Assembly (NCBI RefSeq): GCF_001665625.1
Contig: NZ_LZSY01000098.1
Coordinates: 1-64,000, forward strand
Direction: 5' to 3'
Length of the DNA: 64,000 nt
Source: Mycolicibacterium peregrinum
GTDB taxonomy: Bacteria > Actinomycetota > Actinomycetes > Mycobacteriales > Mycobacteriaceae
Each line of letters opens with the position of its first letter. The stretch's first letter is position 1. The notes under the pieces are model-generated. The model ran no database searches. It was not told where the DNA came from and saw only the letters and a list, made by a program, of their open reading frames with translations. Below are positions 1 to 10,743 of this stretch, piece by piece. Position numbers and translations under genes: made by a program.

Positions 1-51
1 GTGGTTGGCACGGCTGAGACTCCACAGATCGCCAGCCGGTAGGCTGCCGGG

Positions 52-936
52 GTGGCGAGGCTCCCCAACAGTCAGGCATGGCGGTGGACTGTGGTCGGCG
101 TGGTCGCCGCCGTCGTGGTCCTGGTGGTGGGGGCGCTCACCGGGCACATCCGCCGCGACGACCCCGACGACGTGGATTGCGCGACCGAGCGGTGCATCGC
201 GCTGACGTTCGACGACGGGCCCGGCCCATACACCGACCGGCTGCTGCAGATCCTCAAGGACAACGACGCCAAGGCGACGTTCTTCGAGATCGGAAACAAG
301 GTCGCCGCCAACCCCGAGGGTGCCAAGCGGGTGGTCGACGCCGGTATGGAATTGGGCAGCCACACCTGGGAACACCCCAACATGACGACCATCCCGCCCG
401 AAGAGATCCCGGCCCAGTTCAGCAAGGCCAGTGACGCCATCGAGGCCGCGACCGGTCAGCGGCCGAAGCTCGTGCGCACCGCGGGTGGGCTGGTCAACGA
501 CCAGGTGCTCGCCGAGGCCGGCAGGCAGGGGTTGGCTGACATCAACTGGGACGTCATCCCGTTCGACTGGGCCAACGACGCCAACATCGCCGCGACCCGC
601 TACATGCTGATGACGCAGATCAAACCGGGTGCTGTCGTACTTTTTCACGACACCTACTCGTCCACCGTCGACCTGGTGGAGCAGTTCATCCCGGTGCTCA
701 AGGCCAACGGCTACCACCTGGTGACCGTGAGCCACATGCTCGGTGAGCGCGAGCCGGGCACCAGTTACGGCAGCCGGGAGAACGGTCCGCCCGTGCCGCC
801 GGCCGAGGCGCTCAAGGACATTCCGCCGGAGGAGATCCCGTCGCTGCCCGCGACGCCGTCGCCTCCGCCGATGCCGAACTTCCCGATCACCGACATCCCC
901 GGTGCGAACTCGGGAGGCCCCAACAACGGGGCGTGA
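52..936 (+). CDS. Polysaccharide deacetylase (NodB/CE4), membrane-anchored
   Basis: Probable metal-dependent carbohydrate esterase that removes acetyl groups from a cell-wall glycan, acting outside the membrane. The 294-residue product has an N-terminal hydrophobic anchor (about residues 13-32, WTVVGVVAAVVVLVVGALTG). The NodB domain follows, with motif 1 LTFDDGPGPYT near residue 51, the metal-binding SHTWEHPNM motif (HxxxH) near residue 103, and VLFHDTYSS near residue 196. A Pro-rich tail of about 50 residues follows the catalytic domain. GTG start. It occupies the place of M. tuberculosis Rv1096 relative to fum and glpX, and I infer orthology from motif content and synteny. Confidence 0.88.
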   Translation: MARLPNSQAWRWTVVGVVAAVVVLVVGALTGHIRRDDPDDVDCATERCIALTFDDGPGPYTDRLLQILKDNDAKATFFEIGNKVAANPEGAKRVVDAGMELGSHTWEHPNMTTIPPEEIPAQFSKASDAIEAATGQRPKLVRTAGGLVNDQVLAEAGRQGLADINWDVIPFDWANDANIAATRYMLMTQIKPGAVVLFHDTYSSTVDLVEQFIPVLKANGYHLVTVSHMLGEREPGTSYGSRENGPPVPPAEALKDIPPEEIPSLPATPSPPPMPNFPITDIPGANSGGPNNGA

Positions 937-954
937 GACGCACATCGCGTCGGT

Positions 955-974
955 TTGAGGACCAAAGACCCTAA
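955..974. promoter_or_regulatory. DosR/DevR box upstream of the acg-like gene
   Basis: TTGAGGACCAAAGACCCTAA matches the 20-bp DosR consensus TTSGGGACTWWAGTCCCSAA at 16 of 20 positions. It lies 32 nt before the acg-like start codon, where an activator site would be expected. Its core GGACCAAAGACCC is the exact reverse complement of the core of the second box at 3104-3123. Confidence 0.8.
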
Positions 975-1006
975 CCGACGGGCCTCGGCACGACGAGGCT
1001 TGAAGC

Positions 1007-1987
1007 ATGGCCAAGACGATGTTCGATTCAGCGACCCTCACCCATGCGGTGCAGCTGGCATCGCGTGCGCCGTCATTGCACAACACCCAGCCGTGGCGGC
1101 TGGTGGCCGACGGCAGCGGGGTACATCTGCACCTGGACCCGAGTCGCGTGGTGACCGCGACCGATCGATCGTCGCGTGAGGCGGTCATCAGTTGCGGGGT
1201 GTTGCTGGATCATCTGCGGGTCGCGATGGCCGCGGCCGGCTGGGCCACCAGTGTCGACCGGTTCCCGAACCCGAACGACCTCGATCACCTGGCGACGCTG
1301 CAGTTCTCGCCGATGGACTTCGTCACCGATGCGCATCGCCGGCGGGCGGATGCGATTCTGGCCCGGCGAACCGACCGGCTGCCGATGGCCGGGTATGCGG
1401 ACTGGGATTCCTTCGAGGTGCTGCTGCGGGCGAGGCTGGAGGACGGCCCGGTACACCTCGACGTGCTGGCCGAGGAGATGCGTGCCGACGTGGCCGAGGC
1501 GGCGGCGCTGACCGAGACGCTGCGTCTCTACGATTCGGCCTACCATTCCGAACTTGCCTGGTGGACAACTCCGTTCGCGACCGAGGACGGTATCCCGCAG
1601 AGCGCACTGATCTCGGCTGCGGAAAGTGAGCGGGTCGCCGTGGCGCGGACCTTCCCGGTCACCTCGCACAGCGACCGACGCCCCTCCGTCCACGACGATT
1701 CGGCCACCCTGGTGGTGCTGTCCACCGACGGGTACAGCCGGGCTGACGCCCTCGACACCGGCGAGGCGCTCTCGGCGCTGCTGCTGGAATGCACGATGAC
1801 GGGGCTGAGCACCTGCCCCGTGAGCCATGTGACCGAATTGCACGCCAGCCGCGACATCATCGGCACGCTGATCGGCCGTGACGCCTGCCCACAGGTGCTG
1901 GTCCGGATCGGCATCGCCCCGACCCTCAGCGATGCGCCACCGCCGACCCCGCGCCGCGCCGTCGACACCTTCCTGACCTTCGAATAG
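1007..1987 (+). CDS. Acg-family nitroreductase-like flavoprotein
   Basis: Member of the mycobacterial Acg family (M. tuberculosis Rv2032, Rv3127, Rv3131): proteins with a nitroreductase fold arising from internal duplication, which bind FMN and are induced in hypoxia by DosR. At 326 residues it is the usual family length. The N-terminal segment LASRAPSLHNTQPWRL (residues 14-29) is the typical FMN-phosphate-binding motif of nitroreductases. Family members generally lack nitroreductase activity and are thought to sequester flavin. It is first in a tight run with the universal stress protein gene (9-nt gap) and devR, with a DosR box immediately upstream, so it very likely belongs to the DosR regulon. 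Confidence 0.88.
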   Translation: MAKTMFDSATLTHAVQLASRAPSLHNTQPWRLVADGSGVHLHLDPSRVVTATDRSSREAVISCGVLLDHLRVAMAAAGWATSVDRFPNPNDLDHLATLQFSPMDFVTDAHRRRADAILARRTDRLPMAGYADWDSFEVLLRARLEDGPVHLDVLAEEMRADVAEAAALTETLRLYDSAYHSELAWWTTPFATEDGIPQSALISAAESERVAVARTFPVTSHSDRRPSVHDDSATLVVLSTDGYSRADALDTGEALSALLLECTMTGLSTCPVSHVTELHASRDIIGTLIGRDACPQVLVRIGIAPTLSDAPPPTPRRAVDTFLTFE

Positions 1988-1996
1988 GAGCTGACC

Positions 1997-2449
1997 ATGA
2001 CCGACACCCTGATCGCCCCTGCCCACGCCACCGCACCTGTTGCCGCTGGTGCGGCCGTCGTTGTCGAAGCCGACGGCCGCACCGCCAGCAACGATGCGCT
2101 GCACGTCGCGATCGAGGAGGCAGTGCGCCGTGGCGCAGCACTGCGGGTGCTGACCACCTGGGGAGCCCGGCATCGCGAGATGTACGACGCGACCGCCGTC
2201 GCCGAGCGTGACCGGTTGTCCGCGGCACAGCTCGAGCGCCGCCTGGCCCGTGCGCTGAAACGATCCCCGGACCTCGATGTGCAGAGCATCGACGGCTACA
2301 GCAACATTGCGGAATACCTGACGGCGCACCCAGAGTCGGCTCAGCTGCTCGTGCTGGGTGCCGACCACCCCGATTCGGCCGGGTTGCAGGCGGCGTTGGC
2401 GCACTCGGGTTGTGCCGTGCTCACTTGCGATCGGCGCCATCGGTTGTGA
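1997..2449 (+). CDS. Universal stress protein-like protein, single domain
   Basis: A 150-residue protein with one divergent UspA-like alpha/beta domain: [35 protein letters not shown] at the N-terminus and LLVLGADH near residue 117. The usual ATP-binding G-x2-G-x9-G(S/T) tail is degenerate ([16 protein letters not shown]), so nucleotide binding is uncertain. It sits 9 nt after the acg-like gene and 10 nt before devR, implying cotranscription from the DosR-boxed promoter. Known mycobacterial DosR regulons contain several Usp proteins. The assignment rests on fold pattern and context rather than a conserved motif. Confidence 0.72.
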   Translation: MTDTLIAPAHATAPVAAGAAVVVEADGRTASNDALHVAIEEAVRRGAALRVLTTWGARHREMYDATAVAERDRLSAAQLERRLARALKRSPDLDVQSIDGYSNIAEYLTAHPESAQLLVLGADHPDSAGLQAALAHSGCAVLTCDRRHRL

Positions 2450-2459
2450 GACTCGGGGG

Positions 2460-3101
2460 ATGATCAGGGTCTTTCTGGTCGACGACCATGAGGTGGTTCG
2501 CCGCGGGCTGATCGACCTGCTCAGCGCCGACCCTGAGCTCGACGTGATCGGCGAGGCCGACTCGGTGGCACAGGCCCTGGCCCGGGTTCCGGCACTGAAG
2601 CCCGACGTCGCGGTGCTCGATGTCCGTCTGCCCGACGGCAACGGCATCGAACTGTGTCGGGACCTGTTGTCGCGCATGCCCGATCTGCGCTGCCTGATGT
2701 TGACGTCGTTCACCTCCGACGAGGCCATGCTGGACGCCATCCTGGCCGGCGCCAGCGGCTACGTCGTCAAAGACATCAAGGGGATGGAACTGGCTCAGGC
2801 GATCAAGGACGTCGGGGCCGGGAAGTCGCTGCTGGACAATCGGGCCGCCACGGCGCTGATGGCGAAACTACGCGGCGACGCCGAGCGGTCCGACCCGTTG
2901 GCCGGGCTGACCCAGCAGGAGCGGGTCCTACTCGACCTGCTGGGGGAGGGGCTGACCAATCGGCAGATAGCAGCCCGGATGTTCCTTGCGGAGAAGACTG
3001 TCAAGAACTACGTGTCGCGGCTGCTGGCCAAGCTGGGCATGGAACGCCGCACCCAGGCCGCAGTCTTCGCTTCCACGCTGGACCGTCGTAACCATCAGTG
3101 A
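2460..3101 (+). CDS. devR: Hypoxia response regulator DevR/DosR
   Basis: NarL/LuxR-family response regulator controlling the hypoxia, NO and CO dormancy response. The 213-residue protein has a receiver domain with phospho-acceptor Asp54 ([10 protein letters not shown]) and the switch residues Thr82 and Lys104, at the same numbers as in M. tuberculosis DosR. A C-terminal LuxR-type HTH follows ([39 protein letters not shown]). I chose the ATG at 2460 because the receiver domain begins there; an upstream in-frame extension only overlaps the preceding gene. Its partner kinase lies two genes downstream rather than immediately after it. It is probably autoregulated through the box at 955. Confidence 0.95.
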   Translation: MIRVFLVDDHEVVRRGLIDLLSADPELDVIGEADSVAQALARVPALKPDVAVLDVRLPDGNGIELCRDLLSRMPDLRCLMLTSFTSDEAMLDAILAGASGYVVKDIKGMELAQAIKDVGAGKSLLDNRAATALMAKLRGDAERSDPLAGLTQQERVLLDLLGEGLTNRQIAARMFLAEKTVKNYVSRLLAKLGMERRTQAAVFASTLDRRNHQ

Positions 3102-3103
3102 TG

Positions 3104-3123
3104 CCAGGGTCTTTGGTCCCTGG
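3104..3123. promoter_or_regulatory. DosR/DevR box upstream of the PNPOx-family gene
   Basis: The core GGGTCTTTGGTCCC matches the central 14 bp of the DosR consensus (GGGACTWWAGTCCC) at 12 of 14 positions, inside a perfect CCAGGG/CCCTGG dyad. The flanking TTS/SAA positions do not match. It begins two nt after the devR stop codon and ends 55 nt before the next start. A weaker GGG-CCTTTG-CCC element follows at 3130-3141 and may be a degenerate second site. Confidence 0.7.
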
Positions 3124-3178
3124 CCAATAGGGCCTTTGCCCATGGCGCCGCGCTCTGCGCCGCCATAGCGTCGTGGCT

Positions 3179-3613
3179 ATGGAAACCGGAATATCAACGC
3201 GCAGTGAGCCGGTCGAGATTCTGTCCGAGCGCGAGAGTTGGGCGCTGTTGGGCAGTGCGTCGCTCGGCCGCCTCGTCACCGCGGTCGACGACGAGGCACA
3301 CGTCTTCCCGGTGAACTTCGTGGTGCAGAACCGAACGATCCTGTTCCGCACCGCGGCGGGGACGAAACTGATCAGTGCGGCGATCAACAACCATGTGGTG
3401 TTCGAAGCCGACGATCACAACGCGGCCGAAGGCTGGAGCGTGATCGTGCGCGGCGTGGCACGCACCCTGCGCACCGACGAAGAGCTCGACGAGGCCGAGC
3501 GGGCGCAGTTACTGCCATGGACGGCGACGGCCAAGACGCACTATGTCCGGGTGTCACCCGTACGGGTCACCGGTCGCAGGTTCCGGTTCGGACCTGAGCC
3601 GGCTGCGCGGTGA
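3179..3613 (+). CDS. PNPOx-fold flavin-binding protein, DosR-linked
   Basis: A 144-residue protein of the pyridoxamine 5'-phosphate oxidase-like (split-barrel) superfamily, which bind FMN, FAD, F420 or heme. Motifs include LSERESWALLGSASLGRLVT at the start of the barrel, HVFPVNFVV, TILFRTAAGTKL, and a closing VTGRRFRF strand. The ATG at 3179 is preferred; a GTG two codons upstream (3173) is also possible. It lies between devR and devS with its own DosR box. A role in redox or cofactor chemistry in hypoxia is inference, and the cofactor cannot be read from the sequence. Confidence 0.8.
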   Translation: METGISTRSEPVEILSERESWALLGSASLGRLVTAVDDEAHVFPVNFVVQNRTILFRTAAGTKLISAAINNHVVFEADDHNAAEGWSVIVRGVARTLRTDEELDEAERAQLLPWTATAKTHYVRVSPVRVTGRRFRFGPEPAAR

Positions 3614-5380
<1,767 letters not shown>

Positions 5381-5390
5381 TTCCTTCGCC

Positions 5391-5446
5391 GAGCAGACGC
5401 AAAAGCACCCCAGAATCGCGGTTCTGGGGTGCTTTTGCGTCTGCTC
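5391..5446. terminator. 25-bp perfect hairpin between convergent devS and fum
   Basis: Left arm 5391-5415 and right arm 5422-5446 are perfect reverse complements around a 6-nt loop (TCGCGG). The position between convergent stop codons suggests a bidirectional terminator. The outer arm GAGCAGACGCAAAA recurs at 57901 and, in variant form, near 63887, so this is also a repeat-family member. Confidence 0.85.
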
Positions 5447-5465
5447 GCGCAGAGAAACGTGAGGG

Positions 5466-6881
5466 TTACTCGCCGTCCTTCACCTTGGCCATGGCCAGCA
5501 CATCCAGGCGCTTGTCCAGCTCGGCCTCGCTCAGCTTGTCACCGATCAGGCCGCGGTCGATGACCGTCTGGCGGATGGTCTTCTTCTCCTTCAGCGCCTG
5601 CTTGGCGACCTTGGCGGCCTCCTCGTAGCCGATCGCCGAGTTCAGCGGCGTCACGATCGAGGGGGAGGACTCGGCCAGGGTGCGCAGGTGCTCCTCGTTG
5701 GCCACCAGGCCGTCGATGCACTTCTCTGCGAACAGCCGAGACACGTTGGACAGCAGGGTGAACGACTCCAGCACGTTGCGCGCCATCATCGGGATGTAGA
5801 CGTTCAGCTCGAAGGCACCCGACAGGCCGCCGACGGTGACGGCAGCGTCGTTGCCGATGACCTGTGCGGCCACCTGGGTAACCGCCTCGGGCAGAACAGG
5901 ATTGACCTTGCCCGGCATGATGGAGCTGCCCGGCTGCAGGTCCGGCAGCTGGATCTCACCCAGGCCGGTCAGCGGGCCCGAGCCCATCCAGCGGACGTCG
6001 TTGGCGATCTTGGTCAGCGAGGCGGCGATGGTCTTCAGCGCGCCGGACGCCTCGACCAGACCGTCGCGGGCCGCCTGGGCCTCGAAGGAGTCTGCGGCCG
6101 TGCGCAGTTCGGCCAGCCCGGTCTGGTTGACCAGCACCTCGACCACCTTGGGACCGAAGCCGTCGGGGGCGTTGAGGCCGGTGCCCACGGCGGTACCGCC
6201 GATGGCGAGCTCACCGAGACGGGGGAGTGTCGCCTTGACGCGTTCGATGCCGGCCTCGATCTGACGGGCGTAGCCGCCGAACTCCTGGCCCAGCGTCACC
6301 GGCACCGCGTCCATCAGGTGGGTGCGGCCGGACTTCACCACGGTCTTCCACTGCTTGGCCTTGGCGGCCAGCGACTCATGGAGTACCTCGAGCGCCGGAA
6401 TCAGGTGGCGCACAGCGGCCTCGGTGGCGGCGATGTGGGTGGCCGTAGGGAACGTGTCATTGGAGCTCTGCGACATGTTCACGTCGTCGTTGGGGTGAAC
6501 CGTCACGCCGTTGCGGGCGGCGATCGAGGCGATGACCTCGTTGGCGTTCATGTTCGAGCTGGTGCCCGAACCGGTCTGGAACACGTCGATCGGGAACTGG
6601 TCGTCGTGCAGCCCGTCGGCGATTTCGCCGGCCGCGGCGATGATGGCATCGGCCTTCTCGGCGGCCAGCAGGCCCAGGTCCTTGTTGACCTGCGCGCACG
6701 CCGCCTTCAGCAGGCCGAGTGCCCGGATCTGGGTGCGCTCCAGCCCACGGAAGGAGATCGGGAAGTTCTCCACGGCGCGCTGGGTCTGCGCCCGCCACAG
6801 GGCGTTGACCGGCACCCGGACCTCGCCCATGGTGTCGTGCTCGATGCGGTACTCGACAGCTCCGTCGGTATCGGTGCTCAT
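5466..6881 (-). CDS. fumC: Class II fumarate hydratase
   Basis: Fumarase of the TCA cycle: reversible hydration of fumarate to L-malate, cytoplasmic homotetramer, iron-independent. The 471-residue length is normal. Signature segments include [14 protein letters not shown], the substrate-binding [12 protein letters not shown], and the superfamily signature [12 protein letters not shown] that carries the active-site loop serine. Second gene of a leftward operon, 18 nt after glpX, as in M. tuberculosis Rv1098c-Rv1099c. Confidence 0.96.
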   Translation of the reverse strand: MSTDTDGAVEYRIEHDTMGEVRVPVNALWRAQTQRAVENFPISFRGLERTQIRALGLLKAACAQVNKDLGLLAAEKADAIIAAAGEIADGLHDDQFPIDVFQTGSGTSSNMNANEVIASIAARNGVTVHPNDDVNMSQSSNDTFPTATHIAATEAAVRHLIPALEVLHESLAAKAKQWKTVVKSGRTHLMDAVPVTLGQEFGGYARQIEAGIERVKATLPRLGELAIGGTAVGTGLNAPDGFGPKVVEVLVNQTGLAELRTAADSFEAQAARDGLVEASGALKTIAASLTKIANDVRWMGSGPLTGLGEIQLPDLQPGSSIMPGKVNPVLPEAVTQVAAQVIGNDAAVTVGGLSGAFELNVYIPMMARNVLESFTLLSNVSRLFAEKCIDGLVANEEHLRTLAESSPSIVTPLNSAIGYEEAAKVAKQALKEKKTIRQTVIDRGLIGDKLSEAELDKRLDVLAMAKVKDGE

Positions 6882-6899
6882 GTTGCCCTTTCTGGCGAG

Positions 6900-7928
6900 T
6901 TACGGGAGCGGGTAGGCGGCGGTCTTGTCGCCGGTGAAGTCGATGGCGGAATATTCGTTGAGTTTGGTCAGCCGGTGGTAGGCCTCGATCATCCGGACGG
7001 TGCCGGACTTGGACCGCATCACGATGGACTGGGTGGTGCACCCGCCCGGGTAGTACTGCACGCCCTTGAGCAGATCGCCGTCGGTGACGCCGGTGGCGCA
7101 GAAAAAGACGTTGTCACCCGAGACCAGGTCGTCGGTCGACAGCACCTGGTCCAGGTCGTAGCCGGCGTCGAGTGCCTTCTGGCGTTCGGCGTCGTCGGTG
7201 GGGGCCAGCTGGGCCTGGATCGCGCCGCCCATGCAGCGGATCGCGGCCGCGGCGATGATGCCCTCGGGGGTGCCACCGATGCCGGCCAGGATGTCGGTGC
7301 CGGAGTTGGGGCGGCAAGCCGAGATGGCGCCGGCCACGTCACCGTCGGTGATCAGTCGGATGCGGGCGCCGGCGGCGCGAGCGTCGTCGATCAGTTGGGC
7401 GTGGCGCGGACGGTCGAGGATGCACACGGTCAGATCGCTCACCGAGGCGCCGCGCACCTTGGCCACCCGGCGGATGTTCTCGCCGATCGGGGCGGTGATG
7501 TCGATCGCGTCGGCGCACTCGGGGCCGACGGCGATCTTGTTCATGTAGAACACCGCGGACGGGTCGAACATGGCACCGCGCTCGGCGACGGCGAGCACCG
7601 AGATGGCGTTGGGCATGCCCTTGCTCATCAGCGTGGTGCCGTCGACCGGGTCGACAGCGAAGTCGCACTCCGGCCCGTCGCCGTTGCCGACCTCTTCACC
7701 GTTGAAGAGCATCGGGGCTTCGTCCTTCTCACCCTCGCCGATCACCACGACACCGCGCATCGACACCGAGTTGACCAGCTCACGCATGGCGTCGACAGCG
7801 GCCCCGTCGCCGCCTTCCTTGTCGCCGCGGCCGACCCAGCGGCCTGCTGCCATGGCGCCGGCCTCGGTCACCCGGACGAGCTCGAGGGCAAGGTTGCGAT
7901 CCGGGGCTTCCCCCCGCGTGGGACTCAT
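6900..7928 (-). CDS. glpX: Class II fructose-1,6-bisphosphatase GlpX
   Basis: Gluconeogenic phosphatase hydrolysing fructose 1,6-bisphosphate to fructose 6-phosphate; GlpX is the main such enzyme of mycobacteria. The 342-residue protein shows [11 protein letters not shown] (metal-binding acidic cluster, residues 65-75), the Li-sensitive phosphatase motif [10 protein letters not shown] with Asp93 and Asp96, and conserved TDGDVAGAI and [11 protein letters not shown] segments. Promoter of a two-gene operon with fumC; the divergent DUF4245 gene begins 56 nt away. Confidence 0.95.
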   Translation of the reverse strand: MSPTRGEAPDRNLALELVRVTEAGAMAAGRWVGRGDKEGGDGAAVDAMRELVNSVSMRGVVVIGEGEKDEAPMLFNGEEVGNGDGPECDFAVDPVDGTTLMSKGMPNAISVLAVAERGAMFDPSAVFYMNKIAVGPECADAIDITAPIGENIRRVAKVRGASVSDLTVCILDRPRHAQLIDDARAAGARIRLITDGDVAGAISACRPNSGTDILAGIGGTPEGIIAAAAIRCMGGAIQAQLAPTDDAERQKALDAGYDLDQVLSTDDLVSGDNVFFCATGVTDGDLLKGVQYYPGGCTTQSIVMRSKSGTVRMIEAYHRLTKLNEYSAIDFTGDKTAAYPLP

Positions 7929-7983
7929 GGCCCAGATTGTCCCAGAACGTGGTCAGCGTTTGGGAGCTGGGATACTGACGAAC

Positions 7984-8622
7984 ATGTCCTCCGAGCCGAC
8001 GTCTCAGCCAACCCCGGTCCCGAAGCCGGAAAAGTCGCGGTTGCTGCAGGACGGCCGGGACATGTTCTGGTCGATGGCGCCGCTGGTGGTGGCCTGCATC
8101 GTGCTCGCGGGGATGCTGGGGATGTGCTCGTTTCAGGCGGGTGGGCCCGGGGCCGGTCCGGCCCCCGAATTCGATGCGCCGGCCGCGCTGCAGGCCGACG
8201 CCGACACCTTGAAGATCCCGATCCGCCTGCCTCAGCTGCCCGAGGGCTGGCAGCCCAACTCCGGCAGTCGCCACGGCATCGACGGCGGTTTGACGCTGCC
8301 CGACGGCCAGCACGCCCGCGCGGTGTCCTCACGCATCGGTTATCTGGCCCCCACCGGCAAGTACCTGAGCCTCACCCAGAGCAATGCCGACGAGGCCGCC
8401 CTGGTGGCCTCGATCAAGCCGGACTCGTATGCGGCAGGTACCCAGGACGTCGACGGGGTGACCTGGGTGGTCTACGAGAGCAGCGACCCGGAACCGGTGT
8501 GGACGACAAAGCTGAGCGGACCGGCTCAGGTTGCGATCACCGGCGCCGGTGGTACTGATGAGTACCGTACGCTGGCGAGTGCGACGCAGAAGCAGTCGCC
8601 GCTGCCGATCAAGAGGCCGTGA
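7984..8622 (+). CDS. DUF4245 membrane-anchored protein (Rv1100-like)
   Basis: A 212-residue actinobacterial protein of unknown function: Pro/Ser-rich cytoplasmic N-terminus, one membrane segment (about residues 30-50, MAPLVVACIVLAGMLGM) and an extracytoplasmic DUF4245 domain (IPIRLPQLPEGWQPNSGS, GYLAPTGKYLSLTQS, TWVVYESSD). I chose the ATG at 7984; the longer upstream reading frame is antisense to glpX. Synteny (next to glpX, divergent) matches Rv1100. Probably cotranscribed with the hydrolase gene 11 nt downstream. Confidence 0.82.
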   Translation: MSSEPTSQPTPVPKPEKSRLLQDGRDMFWSMAPLVVACIVLAGMLGMCSFQAGGPGAGPAPEFDAPAALQADADTLKIPIRLPQLPEGWQPNSGSRHGIDGGLTLPDGQHARAVSSRIGYLAPTGKYLSLTQSNADEAALVASIKPDSYAAGTQDVDGVTWVVYESSDPEPVWTTKLSGPAQVAITGAGGTDEYRTLASATQKQSPLPIKRP

Positions 8623-8633
8623 CGCACTAACGG

Positions 8634-9449
8634 ATGGAGCCCGTGTTGTCGTCGCCAGTTGCAGATCTCACCGGGTGGACCGCTACCCCCTTCACCGCCG
8701 CCGATCAGACCTATGACGTCTACCGCAAGGGCGAAGGCCCCGGCGTGGTCTTGATCCCCGAGATTCCCGGCCTGCATCCCGGCGTACTCGCGCTGGGCAA
8801 CCATCTGGTGGACAACGGCTTCACGGTGGCCGCGCCGTCGCTGTTCGGCACCCCCGGTGCCTCCGCCGTCCGCCCTGGCGCCATCCCGGTCATGCTGAAA
8901 GCCTGCGTGACAAAGGAATTCGCGGCATTCGCCACCAATGCCGACCGGCCCGTCGCGCATTACCTCCGGGCGCTGGCCCGCGATCTCAACGCCACTACCC
9001 CCGGTAAGGGCGTCGGCGTCATCGGGCAGTGCTTCACGGGCGGCTTCGCGCTCGCCGCGGCCGTCGACGACAGCGTGCTGGCCCCGGTGCTCAGTCAGCC
9101 GTCGGTGCCGATCGCCCTGACCGCGGCGCAGAAACGTGATCCGGGTATGTCGGAGGCCGAGCTCAAGATCGTCGAACAGCGCGTTGCCAATGACGGGCTG
9201 TGCGCACTGGCCCTTCGGTTCAGCCAGGACAAACTGGCGCCGGGGGAGCGGTTCGCCACCCTCAAGGCCCGCCTGGGGGACGCGTTCGAGGTGATCGACA
9301 TCAATTCGAAGAAGGGCAATCCCGACGGGTTGTCCGCATCGGCGCACTCGGTGCTCACCGATCAGGTGCGCGAGGTTGACGGGCATCCCGCCTATGAGGC
9401 GCGCAAGAGGGTGGTCGCGTTCCTGACCGAGCGGCTGTGCTCGAATTAG
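8634..9449 (+). CDS. Dienelactone hydrolase family protein
   Basis: Alpha/beta hydrolase of the DLH family (271 residues). The nucleophile elbow is GVIGQCFTGGFAL, giving Cys133 as nucleophile, typical of true DLH-type enzymes. Other elements are LIPEIPGLHPG near the oxyanion hole and SAHSVLTDQ for the distal histidine region. Substrate unknown; DLH enzymes open dienelactones in halo-aromatic breakdown, but many homologs have other esterase roles. It follows the DUF4245 gene by 11 nt and converges on the AI-2E gene with an 18-nt gap. Confidence 0.82.
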   Translation: MEPVLSSPVADLTGWTATPFTAADQTYDVYRKGEGPGVVLIPEIPGLHPGVLALGNHLVDNGFTVAAPSLFGTPGASAVRPGAIPVMLKACVTKEFAAFATNADRPVAHYLRALARDLNATTPGKGVGVIGQCFTGGFALAAAVDDSVLAPVLSQPSVPIALTAAQKRDPGMSEAELKIVEQRVANDGLCALALRFSQDKLAPGERFATLKARLGDAFEVIDINSKKGNPDGLSASAHSVLTDQVREVDGHPAYEARKRVVAFLTERLCSN

Positions 9450-9467
9450 GGAAGTGCGTTTGACCGA

Positions 9468-10661
9468 CTAGCTCTCGGCTTCGGCCGTGGCTTTGGATTC
9501 GGCTCGGGGTTCAGTCTTCTTTCCCCCGAGCCGTTTCTGTACCCAGTCCCACAGCCGCCGCCACGGCCGCTGACCCGGCTCGTCGGGCTCGGTCGTTTCC
9601 AGCTCGACGCCCTTGAACACCGCCAGGTAGACGCTGACCGTGGTGACGATGATGATCATCAGCACCGGCCCGATCACCAGGCCGAAGAAGCCGAACATCG
9701 AGATGCCGGCGAACACCGCCAGCAGCATCAGTGCCGGATCCAACCGGGCGGCCTTGGGTACCAGCCACGGCCGCAGCACATTGTCGATGTTGGTGACCAC
9801 CAGCAGGTGGAACACCACCACGAAGATGCCGCCGATGATGTTGCCGAAGAACATCATTCCGATGCCGAACGGAATGGTCACGATGCCGCCACCGAGCGGG
9901 ATGACGGACAGTGCCGTCAGCAGGATCGCGAAGACGAAGAACCCGTTGTGGAAGCCGGCGATGTAGATCGAGATGGCACCGGCCACACCCTGGCAGAGCG
10001 CGATCACGAACTGCCCCTTGACCGTTCCCTTCACCATGGCGCCGGTCTTGGCCAGGTACAGATCGGTGATCTCTTCGCCGAGCGGGTTGAGCCGGCGGAT
10101 CAGTGTGGCCATCTCGGCGTTGTTGACCAGCATCGAGATGAACACGTACAGGAAGATGATCGACCCGGTGATCGCGCCGACCATGCCGCCGACCGCGCCC
10201 TGCAGAATGCCCAGCAGCCATTCGCCGATGTGCTGAGAAAGCTTGACCACCGTGTCGCGCAAGGAATCCGCGGTCAGGTGGATGTCCAGGAACGGCACCC
10301 GGCCGAGCAGTGAGTTGACCAGTTGCAGGGCCCGGTCGCCGAGGGTGCTGACATCGGTGTCGGCGATCCACGTGCTGACTGTGTTGACCAGCTGGGTCAC
10401 CTGCACGATGGCCATGAACACCACCAACGACACCGGGATGATCACCATCAGGATGGCGACCAACACCGTCAGCGTGGCCGAAAGGCCGGTGCCCAGGCGG
10501 CGCTGAAACCGTTGATAGAGCGGGGTGAACAGATAGGCGCCGACCGCGGCCATCACGATCAGGACGAAGAAGCCACGCAGGAAGTAGGCCCCGAGCAACA
10601 CCGCCAGCACCGTGACGACCGCCAGCGCCCGCTTCTGGGTGAGGCTGAACTCGTCTTTCAT
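9468..10661 (-). CDS. AI-2E (TqsA/PerM) family membrane transporter
   Basis: A 397-residue polytopic membrane protein of the AI-2E transporter superfamily, in the position of M. tuberculosis Rv1101c. Hydrophobic segments near residues 12-45, 57-85, 155-180 and several between 215 and 350 fit the usual eight-helix topology. The Gly-rich LTALSVIPLGGGIVTIPFGIGMMF and the PWLVPKAARLDPALMLLAVFAGISMFGFFGLVIGP region are family hallmarks. A charged cytoplasmic tail (about 360-397) ends the protein. Family members include exporters and Na+/H+ antiporters; the substrate here is unknown. Confidence 0.85.
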   Translation of the reverse strand: MKDEFSLTQKRALAVVTVLAVLLGAYFLRGFFVLIVMAAVGAYLFTPLYQRFQRRLGTGLSATLTVLVAILMVIIPVSLVVFMAIVQVTQLVNTVSTWIADTDVSTLGDRALQLVNSLLGRVPFLDIHLTADSLRDTVVKLSQHIGEWLLGILQGAVGGMVGAITGSIIFLYVFISMLVNNAEMATLIRRLNPLGEEITDLYLAKTGAMVKGTVKGQFVIALCQGVAGAISIYIAGFHNGFFVFAILLTALSVIPLGGGIVTIPFGIGMMFFGNIIGGIFVVVFHLLVVTNIDNVLRPWLVPKAARLDPALMLLAVFAGISMFGFFGLVIGPVLMIIIVTTVSVYLAVFKGVELETTEPDEPGQRPWRRLWDWVQKRLGGKKTEPRAESKATAEAES

Positions 10662-10697
10662 CGGGCCCCTTCCCGCCGTTGGGCTGACCCTATCGCC

Positions 10698-10743
10698 ACG
10701 CTGGCGTGACGGTCGGCATTGAGCGTCACTCTGGCGTGACGCT
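10698..10743. terminator. Overlapping hairpins at the 3' end of the SDR operon
   Basis: AGCGTCAC (10722-10729) pairs perfectly with GTGACGCT (10736-10743) and encloses the SDR stop codon (10726-10728). An 11-bp direct repeat CTGGCGTGACG (10701 and 10731) allows an alternative pairing of GTGACG (10706-10711) with CGTCAC (10724-10729). Plausible terminator, without a U-tract. Confidence 0.45.

Noticed and set aside
1073..2740. 555-codon minus-strand open frame across acg-like, usp and devR
   Set aside because: Antisense shadow of three well-supported genes; repetitive Arg/Gly/His composition, no domain.
3126..3145. Second full DosR box before the PNPOx gene
   Set aside because: GGGCCTTTGCCC has the right feel, but its 12-bp spacing does not fit the 14-bp core. 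I mention it only as a possible degenerate site.
5391..5446. Insertion-sequence end or attachment site
   Set aside because: Inverted arms are separated by only 6 nt and no transposase or target duplication is present; a hairpin terminator fits better.
5688..8558. Very long plus-strand open frame opposite fumC and glpX
   Set aside because: It is antisense to two clear genes and has no conserved motifs; its composition is the usual GC-rich shadow. Only its extreme end overlaps the true DUF4245 gene region.
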